In this document: positions 10,931 to 22,330 of the stretch, one piece after another
Position numbering within the stretch: the stretch's first letter is position 1
Layout: each line of letters opens with the position of its first letter
Source: Guyanagaster necrorhizus
Taxonomy: Eukaryota > Basidiomycota > Agaricomycetes > Agaricales > Physalacriaceae
Length of the DNA: 64,000 nt
Direction of reading: 5' to 3'
Assembly: GCF_019112545.1 (NCBI RefSeq)
Contig: NW_025064881.1
Location: 1,524,591-1,588,590, forward strand
Made by a program: the position numbers and the translations under genes
The notes under the pieces: model-generated
Seen by the model: the letters and a program-made list of their open reading frames with translations, nothing else
What the model was told of the DNA's origin: nothing
Databases searched by the model: none

Positions 10931-11399
10931 TATTAGGCTCAAGCCACATGTGATCTGGAACATGTGATAAACTAGTATGACTTCACATTCAAGCCTTCCA
11001 CTAGAGTCCACTTGATATGCTTCTGTGATTGAAGTGCTTCAAGGCACAATAAAATAGCTCAAGGGTAGAGTGAGTATGAATAAATTTTAGCTCAAAGCTG
11101 AGGTTATCTCAGCAAAAGCCATCCTACTTATATACATATTATGGTACTACTATAAATATTCCTACTTATTATGTCTAGGCTGGTTATTATACTCATTGTT
11201 CTTGAGTGTCACTACTATCTACAATAGTATTATTGTGTATCATTGAGCAATGCTGTTGCATTGAAAGACAATGACCAACTAGGCTTGTTGTGATGATTAA
11301 GCCAGTCTCACAGTCCTAAGTGCTGATCTAGATGCTCTGACTAAGCATAAATAGGGATTAACTCATAGGAAAAAGGTAAAATAGGAAAAAATCATAACA
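10931..11399 (-). repeat. TE-A 5' LTR
   Basis: This 469-bp LTR starts on the minus strand at 11399 with TGTTATGATT and ends at 10931. Its inner end touches the primer site, so it is the 5' LTR of a minus-strand element. Confidence 0.92.
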
Positions 11400-11972
11400 C
11401 ACTGGCCAACCTCTTGAACAGTCTCCTTTTAGAACTGATCCTGATAAGTCAGAGTCTAGCCACAGAGACAGTGATCAGTTCCTCCACAACAATCAGATCT
11501 GATGCTTTGACTACTTATGATCAGCCTATCAACTCTCCTGTTGAGGACAGCAAGAAAGAGATAGACAATGAGACTAGAGACAAGGAGGAGAATGAGGAGA
11601 GAGAGCAGGATATTTCTCTTGAGTGGAAAAAGTTTATAGGATATGCACTGGAGGAAACAGATGAAGAAGCACTGGAAGAAGAAATTCAACAAACATGAGA
11701 GAAGGAATTTTTGGAACTATACCAGGAGGAGACAGTATTTTTATAGAGAGACACCAGTTAGTTGGTATTAATCTTGGAACAGAAGTATATTGACACAGAT
11801 GATATAGAGCAGTAGGATATTTTACAATAAATCACTACTGAATATGCTATTTCAACTTATAACAGAGGACATTCTGAAGACCAGCTTGGCAAATTCCTGC
11901 TATATAAATCAAAATACAATATTCAGCTAATATTGTAGACTCTCTCAGTAACACTGAAATATGCCATCTACA
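11400..11972 (+). pseudogene. TE-C gag fragment, central acidic block
   Basis: This plus-strand Gag piece lies between TE-A and TE-D. The first five bases are the target duplication made by TE-A. The open stretch at 11414-11698 holds an acidic block with the conserved EETDEEALEEEIQ motif. The sequence is interrupted at 11972 by TE-D and continues at 20139. It is the oldest layer of the nest in this window. The function of the acidic block is not known. Confidence 0.8.
11968..11972. repeat. Target-site duplication CTACA of TE-D
   Basis: CTACA at 11968-11972 abuts the left end of TE-D, and the same bases follow its right end at 20134-20138. Joining the flanks restores a continuous Gag sequence matching other copies. 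Confidence 0.92.
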
Positions 11973-12437
11973 TATTAGGCTTAAGCTGCATGTGATCAAC
12001 TAGCACATGATAAACTAACATGGCTTTGCATTTGAGCCTTCTGTTAGAGTTCACTTATTGTACCAATGTTGACTCCCTATGCTTCAAGGCTTTATGTGAC
12101 TAGCTCAAGAGTAGAATGAGATGGAATAAACTTTAGCTTGAAGCTGGGGATTACCAGCAAGAGCTAGCCTCTTTAAATACTGTACAAGGTCTGCTAATAA
12201 TACTATGTACTTATTGTGGGTTTCTCTGTCTATAGTGCTCATTGTCCTTGAGCATTACTATTGTACATAAAAGATTGATTGTGTATTGTCAGACAACACT
12301 GTTGTATTGAAAGACAATGATGGACTTAGCTAGTTGTGATGACTAAGCTTTGTCCCACAGTCTTTAAGCATCTGCTCTAGCACTCTGACTAAGTGTAAAT
12401 AGGGGTTAATTCCAGAAAAAGAAGGAAAATCATAACA
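11973..12437 (-). repeat. TE-D 3' LTR
   Basis: The LTR is 465 bp. On the plus strand it is bordered on the right by the reverse complement of the purine tract (12438-12453), which marks it as the 3' LTR of a minus-strand element. Confidence 0.93.
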
Positions 12438-12453
12438 TTATCCCCTCCTTAAG

Positions 12454-15400
12454 ACCATTGTCCCAATGGCTTAATTCAGGGATAGTTTATAGTCATATAT
12501 AGTGTCATCAGTGTTCATCAGTTTTTCATTGACTTATTAGTTAGATTTTGGTCTATAGCTTTTCCAGCTGACTAGATAATCTATGGTAGTTGTTATTCCT
12601 CTCTCTTTCACTTTCACTTTTTATAATTTGTGATTTAAGATTTGATCGACTTTATAGTGTTCCTTATTGTCGATAAAGTCAGATGGAGAAGGTGGAGGAC
12701 ATTCCTAATTGGAAAATGCTGGGGCAATATAAGGTGTTAATAATATCTTATTGAAGACATCATGAATCTTCCAAGTTGGGGGTAAACAGAGCTTATAGAC
12801 ACTAGCTCCCACCTTAGAGAGTATTGGAAAGGGATCAGTCTGTTTATTGGCTAGTTTGCATTTTGGGCATGAGAGGTGAAGGTTGATGGTGTCAAGCCAG
12901 ACCTTATTGTTCATGGTGTAAATGTGAGTAGTGTGACAATGTTTGTTATACTGCTTTGTCATGGCAGTTGTGGCCTTTTCAAAGGCCATCTTGGTTTCAG
13001 AGTGTATTTTTGCCATTGTAGTGGCAAAGTCTGTTGAAGCTGGAGTGGTAGTTCAGTGTTGTTCAGTATAAGTGATCAGAGGGTGACATCTGTGATTTAC
13101 AAAGAATGGAGTCTTCCTGGTTGCAGAGTGGATGTAGTTGTTATGTTGGAAGGCAGCAAGTGCCAGCCATTCTGTCCAGTCATCCTGTCAGTAGTTAATG
13201 AATAGTCACAGGTATTTCTTCACTTCTTGGTTTATGTGTTCTGTTTGTCTATCAGTCTGAGGATGGTATGCTGTGAATGCATTGTGTTTTATGTATAGGA
13301 GTCAGTAGAGGTCATCTAGAAATTTAGAGACAAATTGGGGTCTCTAATCTGAGATAACCACTTACAGCATTTCATATTTTGCATAGACTTCATCGTGTAA
13401 GATCTTTGCTCATCCTTTGGAAGTTAGTTCAGTTGAACAGATGATTGGTATAATCACCTTAGAGAAGCAATTGACTATGATGATTATCATGTCATAGCCA
13501 TTGCAGTCAGATAGTCTGGTGATCATATCAACTGAGATATGAGTCCATGGTGCCAATGGGATTTTGTTTGGGTGTAATGGCACAGCTCAGACCTGCATTG
13601 AGGATTTGCCATATTGGCAAACCTTGCATGCTTTAATATATGCAGTGATGTCATTGCTCATTTTAGGCCATCAGTATTCTTATAAAACCAACTCCTTCAT
13701 TTTAGCAATGCCTGGGTGACCAGCAGTTGCATGATCATGGCATGTGGCAATGATCTTGCTGTGCAGTCCTTGATTTTGAGGAATATAGATTTATCCATCA
13801 TAGCAGATTAATACTCCTTCCTTTGTCATCTCTTGTTCATGATTAAGGGATGGGGCCACTTGTTGGTTCCATTTGTGAGTGTCATAGGTCATGCTTTTAA
13901 TGCATTCATGAATTTCTTCCTCTGTGGGCATTATCATGGCTCTGAAATATTCAGGTCATAATAGTGTTACTCTCTTGTTATCGCCTCCACTCTGATCATG
14001 ATCCACCTGCCAGCTGAGAAGATCCACCTTTTTGTTTGTCATTTCTGCTTTATAGTGTAATATGTATTGATATTGACTGAGTTTGGTAACCCATCTGGCT
14101 TGGTGGTGGTTTAGCTTTTGTGTTGTCAGAAGTATTGCAGGTTTTGATGATCTGTCCAGATTTTGAATATTTCTGCAGCCCCAATCAGGTAGTGCCACCA
14201 TTCCTCTAGAGCGAGCATAATAGCAAGCAATTCCTTGTCATAGATCTCATAATTGTGCTTGGTAATCATTAATGCTTTTGAAAAAAATACAACTGAGTGC
14301 CACTTCTCCTCCTGTTCTTGGGAGAGTACAGCACCAATAGTGCTCTCACTAGAGTCAGCTTTGACTTGAAATTTTCTCTCTTAAGTGGAAATAGTGAGTA
14401 TGACATCCTCTGAAAGCCATTGTTTCAGATCATCAAAATTGGTTTGTTGGGAGGGGCCTCACATCCAAGGGGCATTGCTGGTCAGCTGCATTATAGGTCA
14501 GATGATTTTACTGTAATCTCAGATAAACCATCAGTAGAAGTTGGTAAACCTGAGGAACAATGGTAACTCTTTCCTTTTTGTTGGTTCTGGCCATTCGGCT
14601 ATCTCTGCCACTTTGATGGGGTCCATCCGAATACTTTCTTCACTAATTATTACTCTGAGATACTCAGTCTTGAGTATCTCAAACTTGCACTTCTCTACTT
14701 TGAGGAACAATTTATTATGAAAGCTAGTATCTGTTGGATCAGTTTTCGGTGCTCCTCCTTGGTCCTTAATATGATTAGAATGTTGTTGAGGTAGATGGTG
14801 ACCTTTCCAGTGGTGATGAGATCTTTGAATATATCATTCATCATCCATTGGAACATTGCTAGAGAGTTAGTAAGTTCAAAAAACATGATCATAGGTTTAA
14901 ATAGTCTCTGATTGATCCTGAATGCTGCCTTTCATTCATCACCCTCCTTAATGCATACATTGTTGTACCTCCATTAGACATTGAGCTTGGTATAATATTT
15001 GGCACTCCAGAGTTTGTCTATTAATTCTGAGATCAATGAGAGAGGATATTAGTTTTTGATCATCATCTCATTAAGCTTTCGATAGTCTTAGACTGGTCAG
15101 AGCTTACCATCTTTCTTTTTAACAAAGAAGAATGGTGACACCATGAGAGATTTTGATAGCCAGATGTGCCCACTGGATAAGTTCTCATCCAAAAACTTAT
15201 CGAGCTCTTGTTGCTCATTATTGCTAAATGAATACATCTTGCAGTCCAGGTTAGCATTTGCATTTGGGATGAGCTTGATTGCATGGTCCCAGGGTTTTGG
15301 CCCTAGTAGCTCATCAAAGCTTTTCTTTTTGAATAGGTCTTTGAAGTCATGTGCCTATTCTGATATCATTTCCTCAAAGGTTTTCTCCTCTTTGTATTTA

Positions 15401-15900
15401 TTAGCCTTGACAGTCAGGTTATTGGCATAGTGTATAGCATGGATATGTAGTTCCCATTGAAGGTTAATGATGAGGATGGTTTCCTCATCCTCCATCTCCT
15501 TGTCCCATTGATCTTCTGGATTCTTGTCAGGTAGTTCAAATGAAATCTTCTAGCATCAGCACCTTGCAAACATGATCTGCCCAGTTTTCCAGTTGATTAA
15601 TGGATTGTGACATATCAGCCAATCATGGCTAAGAAAAATTTCTTTTGTCCCAAAATCTATAACTACTAAGTCGATTCATTCAGAGTGATCACCAATCATA
15701 AGTCAGAGTTCTATAAACTCAGTTATTGAACCAGCTTGGTTTTTGATTCCATTGGCATTATACACTGGGATTGGGGCTGTTATGGCCCTAGTCAGAAGTT
15801 GGTGCTTGTTGACAAAAGCATGATTAATCAAACTCCCAGTATAACCACTATCAATTAAGATGGTTACTGCATAAGCAGATCAAGATGTAAGGGTCTCAAT
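12454..15900 (-). pseudogene. TE-D pol: protease, RT, RNase H, integrase, chromodomain (degenerate)
   Basis: On the minus strand the protease reads LIDSGYTGS, its catalytic Asp at 15852-15850, with DSG intact. The reverse transcriptase spans about 15230-14560. Its YLDD box has become YLNN at 14793-14782, which would abolish catalysis. RNase H is at about 14370-13960. The integrase keeps D at 13529, D at 13349 and E at 13241 with the usual 60-codon and 35-residue spacing. The NNKVWLD motif lies near 12910, and the chromodomain at about 12690-12480. Stop codons interrupt all parts. Confidence 0.9.
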
Positions 15901-16199
15901 TTGTACCTTAGTGACTAGATCTCATCTGAGTATTTTGGACTGTTGAATAAATTTTTGTGGTCTCTAAAGTTTGTCAAGCCACTTCAGAGCTCAGCACTAT
16001 TCTGCCTTCTTCATTCCTTCTATTATCTTGTCGATCACTTCTTTGACTCAGGTTTTATGGACCCAATTTTTAAGCATGGCTTTAGCCATTGCTTCATCCT
16101 TGGCATCCTTGATTGCTCTCCAAGTCTATTTTATATCAAATGGCTTGAGCCAAGCATTGGGGCTCTCTGCCCCTGTTCAGCCTGAGGGCACTTGAGCTT

Positions 16200-19100
16200 G
16201 TTTTTGTGATTCTGTGATGTGCAGTTTAAAAGTCTGAGGTATATTCAAATGTGCTGATACAGTAGGCATAGGGATAACTACAGAGATTTTATCAGTCTGA
16301 CTAGTGGCTGGTGATTGCACACCATAAGAGTCTTTGGCCAGCCCAGTGGAATCACTCACTGGTCAGCCCCTTCTTTTACTTTCTCCACCTTGGTTTCTTT
16401 GCCAAGTTCCTTGTCTTCTTTCTGTAATTTGGCAATCTGTGCCCAAATATCTTCATGTGTTCTTTTCTTCTTTAAGCAGTCCTTTGTCATATGGCTCTTT
16501 TGTCCACAATTGAAGCATTTGCCCTCCTTCTTCATTCAGTCTATATCTATCAGCTTTCCTGCTCCTGTATATGTCATTCCTGTCTCAGTTTTTTGGCTTC
16601 CATAGACAGGGGCAGTCAAGGGTTCTGGTGATTTCCTGGCAGTTTGCTTTGACTTGTTCAGGGTTAGTAGAGTTGGCTTTTTGGTGTAGTCCTGCAGCAT
16701 CAACAATTCCACTTTCTGCCTTTGTCATTCTTTGTACATCTCAATGATCTGCTCTTTTCATTCATCATATCCCACTGGCATTAATGCATTAATGCTGATG
16801 GCAGAAATCATTGTGATGTACAAAGAAGAGACATCTCATTTGAGGGCCTCAACCATCTATCCATTGTTTACTACATTATCCTGAATCCCAGCAAGCTTTG
16901 CAAGGCATTCTAGCTCATTAAAATAATCCATGGCTGCCTTATCTCCCATTTTGTATTCTTTGATCTTCTGCTTATGAACTTTCTGTACTATGGGATCAAT
17001 AAATTTGTCATTCAGCAGTTGTTTAAATACTGGCTACAAGGGGTATCAGTAATGCTCCCAAGTCGACAATCAGAAGTTTGGGGAGATTAGGATCCATTAA
17101 GTCTTTGCCTTCTCTTCAAGATAAGAGGCAGCAAATATGATCTTATTCATATTAGAGTTGAGATATCTGATATAAACTTTGAAATATTATTCACAGTTGA
17201 CCAGAAATTAGTCGATATCATCTGAGGCTCTCTTGAAGGGGCAAGGTTTTTGCAGTAGGTCAGATTGGCACTGTAGGATGGCGGTGTTCTCAGGTAGAGC
17301 ATCCATCAGGTTGGGCCATTCTGAGAATGAGGGTCAACTCCATTCATGTGGGGGTCTAGAGAATGAGTGGAGAGAATAGTTGTCAGTGACTGGACTTCCC
17401 TTTGGAGCAGTGTCCCTTCAAACAATCACTCTGTTTTGTATGGTAAATCCAAGGCAGATGGTCTCAGAGTCATCTCATATTAGTTTCTTTTCAGCTCCAC
17501 TAGTTTCTGTCTGATCAGGAGGTGGCTGTCCACCAAGAAGTCAGCTCCCTTTTCTGGTCCAAGGGTTTTGAAATTCTTCACACCATAATGCCAAGAGATT
17601 TGGCTGGTATTGGGTTCTGGTGAATTGAGTTGCCATGCTTTGGATTGATGGGTCCAATGTGTCAGCATGGCTTTGGATGAATGATGCCATATAGATGGCT
17701 CATTTCAGTGAAATGGATGGAGAACTCAGCATTGGTTTTGGCTGGTTCTTGGTTTGATATGGGGGTATCAGCTTGAGAGGATCCTCTGGGTGCCATTGGC
17801 CATATTCTTCTCAGACATACTTCATTGTGGCATACTGTAAAATGTCTGTTTTTTCAGTATCATTTGCATATTTATACTTTAGTTCTAAGGGTGTGGCCCT
17901 CTAGTGAGCATCCCTCCATAGAAAGAGTATTCCCTTCTTGTATAGTCCTTGGTATTCTTTTTCTCTTTCTTGTTCTACTTCTTCTCTTAATGCTTCTTTA
18001 TCCATGTCCTCATTGGCATATTCCATGAACTGTTTGAGCCTGAAAGGGCCCTCACTATCTTCCTCATCACCCTTGTCCCTGCTGTCCTCTTCCTCAAGGA
18101 GGGAACTGATGGGTGGGTTATAGATGGATGGGATGGCCAGTCTGAGCATTGTCAGAGAGCTTGTTGTTGTTTCTAGTGCTGGGCCTGGCAGTGCTTGGGT
18201 CAGGTCCAGAGGCCACAGGCTGGATGGGAGTATTTTGGAGCTGATTGTATCATATCTCACTGCATGCTCTCTCCTCCTCCAGTTCTCAGCTATAGAGACT
18301 GAAGTTTCATTGGAACCTGAGATCAAGGAACTGGTGAGTGACTCTACTCCCCAAGAACCAGTGGAGAGCTTGGTCGAAGACATAGGCATTGTCAGGTACC
18401 TGAAGCCCATAGGCTCCAAGGACAGAGTCAGCATCAGAGGAGATGGTGTCAGTTCTGGCAGGATATTGGAGGGAGGGAGGGGGCAATTGCTTTTTCTAGC
18501 CTGGTCTTATCAGATGGCCTCATTTCTGTCAATGACACTTCCAGCCGATCCTGTCCAGAGATCTGCTTCTGAATCAGGCTTCCTGAAAGGGGAACCTGAA
18601 GTGTCAGTTTGAAGGCCATAATAGCTGAGGGAGGCTGATCCTAGTCTGGTGGCTTCCTCCTATCACTCTTGTTGTTGTCTCTGGCAGTCATACCTGGCTT
18701 CTTCATACTCTTGCTGGACTTCTGCTTGGGTGTATTCTGTAAGCTCTTTCTGAGCTCACTTAACCTCTACCTGTTGGGTCTGATTCTGCTGCTGCTGCTG
18801 TACTGTATTGTTGTAGTTAAAAGAGACTCTGATGTCTCAATCTGAGAATACCTATTGTATAATTCTGTCCTGAGCAATTCTTTCCCTTATGCTGGCCATC
18901 CCTGCCTCTGGCTGGCTTCTGTTGTGAAGGTGGTTATAGAGATCCTCTGTCACAGTGATGGTGAGCTCCATATTCATAAAATCCTGGTGAGTACTTCTTC
19001 CATGGGGATCATCGAGCCTCAGCCTATCGATGAATGGGCTTAACTCAGAGATAGTATAGAGGGAATAGTGGGGGGAGTTGGGGATTGTCTAGAGTCTCAA

Positions 19101-19613
19101 AGCCACCTGAGCAGTATCAAGAGAGTTCTGAGTACAGTTTCCAATCCCTGGAACATTCAGAAAGATGGAATGGCTGGAGGCAGAGGTGTCTGAAGAGATA
19201 TCACCAGGAACCTCCTTGGGCTCCTGAGTGACATTTGTTGTTCAAGAGTTTTGGAATCCTGTGAAAGCAGAGTTGTGGTTTTGGCTGGATCATCGAGAGA
19301 GGTATTAAAGTCCTTCTTTTTGAAGGCTCCTTAAAGATGGGTTGCTAGACCTGGCTTTGGGTATGGGTCATCTTTGCAGCTGGAAGAACGTTCTGACAGA
19401 GGCAGGGATGTCATGGAAAGGTAAGTCTGGGGTTACGTTTCAGAGAATAGTATGAATCTGCTGAAATGCCTGATAGTGCCTAACTATCCAAGCAGTAACT
19501 GATTGTCATCTGTGGCAAAGAGTGATGATGGCTAGAAGCTCTAGTAGCATTCCGATGATGGAAGCTATCAATTTAAAGTTGTGATTGAGGTTGGCAGTGG
19601 TTGCTGATGGCAT
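16200..19613 (-). pseudogene. TE-D gag, long form (degenerate)
   Basis: The start ATG is at 19613-19611. The N-terminus is well kept, with the hydrophobic ASIIGMLLELLAIITL segment followed by TAWIVRHYQAF. A glutamine-rich, coiled-coil-like stretch lies near 18820-18660 and includes a (CTG)5 run at 18786-18800 on the plus strand. The central block is open for 177 codons (18434-17901) and ends in FLWRDA after the DMDKEALREE acidic motif. The capsid domain is at about 17290-16850, and the CCHC zinc knuckle is intact at 16517-16476 (CFNCGQKSHMTKDC). In this copy the three parts share one frame. Confidence 0.82.
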
Positions 19614-19653
19614 TCAATTTCTCAGCACAATTAGGCTTGAGAAAGAGAAGGCA

Positions 19654-19668
19654 AAGCTTTGAGCTAAT
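19654..19668 (-). other. Primer binding site of TE-D
   Basis: On the minus strand, ATTAGCTCAAAGCTT directly follows the 5' LTR. It is identical to the TE-B site. Confidence 0.78.
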
Positions 19669-20133
19669 TGTTAGACTCAAGCCACATGTGATCAACTAGT
19701 ACATGATAAACTAATGTGGCTTCATGTTTAAGCCTTCCATTAGAGTTCACTTATTGTACTAATGTTGACTCCCTGTGCTTCAAGGCTTTGTGTGACTAGC
19801 TTGAGAGTAGAATGAGATAGAATAAACTTTAGCTTGAAGCTGGGGATTATCAGCAAGAGCCAGCCTCTTTAAATACTGTACAAGGTCTGCTAATAATATT
19901 ATGTACTTATTGTGGATTTCTCTGTCTATAGTGCTCATTGTTCTTGAGCATTACTACTGTACATAAAAGATTGATTGTGTATTGTCAGGCAATGCTGTTG
20001 CATTGAAAGACAATGACAGACTTGGCTAGTTGTGATGATTAAGCTTTGTCCCACAGTCTTTAAGCACCTGCTCTAGCACCCTGACTAAGTGTAAATAGAG
20101 GTTAATTCCAGGAAAAGAAGAAAAATTATAATA
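19669..20133 (-). repeat. TE-D 5' LTR
   Basis: The LTR is 465 bp, the same length as its partner at 11973-12437. It is bordered by the primer site on the inside and by CTACA on the outside. Its outer end has ATAATA for the usual ATAACA on the plus strand, one transition. Confidence 0.93.
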
Positions 20134-20138
20134 CTACA

Positions 20139-20965
20139 TAGCACTATCTATTTAAACCACCAGCATCTGATATATGTATTTCACCCTATCAATCTGAACT
20201 ATAGCTACTTGGTTCATACACAGTCAACTACAGCTGACCACTTAGAACATCAGCTTTTAAAACTCTTGAACCAGCCAAAGCAGCCAACTCTTTGAGGGAC
20301 AACTACTGCCTGATAAAGCTGAAGAGAGCAGGAAAAATCTTGTAAAGGATGACTCTGAAGCCATCAGACTAGGATTCACTATATAATAAGATAAGATAAT
20401 TATGCAGAAAAAAGCAGAACTAATAGAGAGTCCTATTACTGACAACAACTCCTTACATTCATTTTTCAGTCTATCAGTCAAATGGTGATGACCATCTTTT
20501 GACTAATGGCTGAATCTGATGAGAGCATTACCAGAAAATGCCACTGTACTCTAGTGCAGACCCAACTTACTTCAGAAGTTCCACCCTTTCAAGGATGCAT
20601 CTGATGACATTGATCACTTCCTCATTGATTGTGAGCAGTACTTTGAAGTATACACTATGTTCCTTGAGACTGATATAAACAAGGTTGCATTTGCTGTATT
20701 TTATCTTGAAGACAAGGCAAAAACCTGGTGGATCCTTATTTTGCCTAATTTCTACTCTATGATCAGACAGTATTATTGACTACCATCCTAATCCATCTTC
20801 AAGTAGATGTTTAATGACAAGTTTATTGATCTCACAGTATAAGAAGTATATAGGAGCAAGATCAAGGAGTATAAGATAGGTGACAAGTTGGCCACTGAAT
20901 ACTTCAATAAGCTAGAACAGCTTGTGAAGCTTGCCAGAATATGGAATGTCATTGCTGATGATGAG
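20139..20965 (+). pseudogene. TE-C gag fragment, capsid domain
   Basis: This is the continuation of the 11400-11972 piece after removal of TE-D. A capsid-type domain lies at about 20580-20960, with DCEQYFEVY and the KTWWILI motif (near 20720). The piece ends where TE-E begins; the rest of TE-C is beyond the window. Several stop codons are present. Confidence 0.82.
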
Positions 20966-21433
20966 TGTTATAATTTTTCTTACTTTTATTCCTTTTCTAT
21001 GAATTAACCCCTATTTATGATTAGTCAGAGTGGCTAAACCAGTGCTTAAAATCATGAGAGAGGCTTAGTTGTCACAAGACAAGCCAATTCATCATTGTCC
21101 TCTAATGTAGCAACCAGCTCTTGATAATATACAATCAATCTTTTGTGAACAGTAATAACACTCAAGGACAATAGGCACATGGACTTAGAAATATACAATA
21201 GGAAGTCATATATTTATCTTCATCATATACAGTATATAAGGAGGCTTGCTCTTGCTGGTAATCTCCAGCTTCAAGCTAAAGTTTATCTTAACATCATTCT
21301 ACTCTTGAGCCAATCATAAGGCCTTGTAGCACAATAATCAATATTTATATTAGTGGACTCTGATAAAACACTCAAACATGAAGTGACATCAGTTTATCAC
21401 ATATTTATGATCATATGCAGCCTGAGTCTAACA
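20966..21433 (+). repeat. TE-E 5' LTR
   Basis: The LTR is 468 bp, from TGTTATAATT to GAGTCTAACA. The self-primer stretch (AGCTTCAAGCTAA) lies near 21270. The primer site ATTAGCTCAAAGCTT follows at 21434-21448. Confidence 0.93.
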
Positions 21434-21843
21434 ATTAGCTCAAAGCTTTGAATTCTCTTTCTTCATGCACAATTAGCACAGAAGAAACTGAATGTTCTCT
21501 ATTAATCTATCATCTCTGAACTTTGATGCACCATTTGGGCAGTCAGGCACTACTAAGAGTTCCAACAGATCTGATGAATCCTCAGAAATGTCACCCCTGA
21601 CCTCTCCCTCCACAGCATCTTAAACTCCCCCTAAACCTCCTACCAGCCTGTGATAGAAACTATACCTCAAGCTGAGCCTAGAGGAGCAGATTTGAGGGGC
21701 ACTCCACAAGAGGAGGCAGAACACTGATACTTCCCATGATTTGCAATAAAAAAACAGCAAAAGCTGGAGCAATAGGCTCACAGGCTTCAGAAACCTATGG
21801 GTTCTACTGGAGTTCTCTCTGGTCCCAAACTAAGAGGACCAGG
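21434..21843 (+). pseudogene. TE-E leader and gag start (degenerate)
   Basis: The piece opens with the primer site and has the start ATG at 21492. It covers the first 352 bases of the Gag extension and is badly degraded; the hydrophobic start is hardly recognisable. The last five bases CCAGG are the target duplication of TE-F, and the sequence continues at 38175. Confidence 0.72.
21839..21843. repeat. Target-site duplication CCAGG of TE-F
   Basis: CCAGG at 21839-21843 corresponds to CCAGA at 38170-38174, after the other end of TE-F. The single difference is a G-to-A transition, as expected after decay. Confidence 0.82.
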
Positions 21844-22314
21844 TGTTAGACTCAAGCCATACATGATCAGAAACATATAATAAACTAGTGTGCCTTCACA
21901 TTCAAGACTTCCACTAGAGTTCACTTATTGTGCTTTATTGACCAATATGCTTCAAGGCCTTTAGAAGTAGCTCAAGAGTAGAATGAGAAAAAATAAACTT
22001 TAGCTTGAAGCTGAAGGTTACCAGCAAGAGTGAACCTCTTTATATACTGTACATGCTGTGGATAAATATACTACTGCCTATTGTATATTGCTGAGTTCTT
22101 TGTGCCCATTGTGCTTGAGCATCACTACTATACATAAAAGGTTTATTGTGCATTATTGGATGATGTTATTGCATCAAAAGATAATGACCAACTAGGCTTG
22201 TTGTGATGACTAAGCCTGTCTCATGGTCTCAAGCACTGGTTTAGGTGCTCTGATTAAGCATAAATAGGGGTTAATTCATAAAAGAAAAAGAGAAAAAGTA
22301 GAAAAATTGTAACA
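21844..22314 (-). repeat. TE-F 3' LTR
   Basis: This 471-bp LTR has the reverse complement of the purine tract at 22315-22330 on its inner side, marking it as a 3' LTR. Confidence 0.93.
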
Positions 22315-22330
22315 TTACTCTCTCCTTAAG

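Larger units (their letters stand above)
1..11399 (-). mobile_element. TE-A: Ty3/gypsy chromovirus, 5' part, split by TE-B
   Basis: TE-A lies on the minus strand. Only its 5' LTR (10931-11399) and Gag region (10930 down to 9836, then 1661 down to 1) are in the window; pol and the 3' LTR lie off the left edge. TE-B (1662-9830, with its target duplication) interrupts the Gag region. When TE-B is removed, the Gag sequence joins in the same order as in TE-D. The right flank after the LTR is CACTG at 11400-11404; the matching duplication is outside the window. It was inserted into the Gag region of TE-C. Confidence 0.88.
11973..20133 (-). mobile_element. TE-D: full-length Tf1/sushi-type Ty3/gypsy element
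   Basis: This complete, uninterrupted minus-strand element of 8161 bp has LTRs at 19669-20133 (5') and 11973-12437 (3'), each 465 bp, and CTACA duplications. It keeps more residual CpG than TE-A. The integrase triad and protease Asp are kept, but the reverse transcriptase has YLNN in place of YLDD and stops occur throughout. It is inserted in TE-C in the opposite orientation. Confidence 0.95.

Noticed and set aside
17901..18434. A host gene of 177 codons
   Set aside because: It is the central acidic block of TE-D Gag; homologous stretches occur in TE-A, TE-B, TE-C, TE-E, TE-G and TE-H at the same place.
18786..18800. A (CTG)5 microsatellite as a regulatory repeat
   Set aside because: On the minus strand it encodes a glutamine run within the Gag extension of TE-D, in a Q-rich region; no sign of a separate role.
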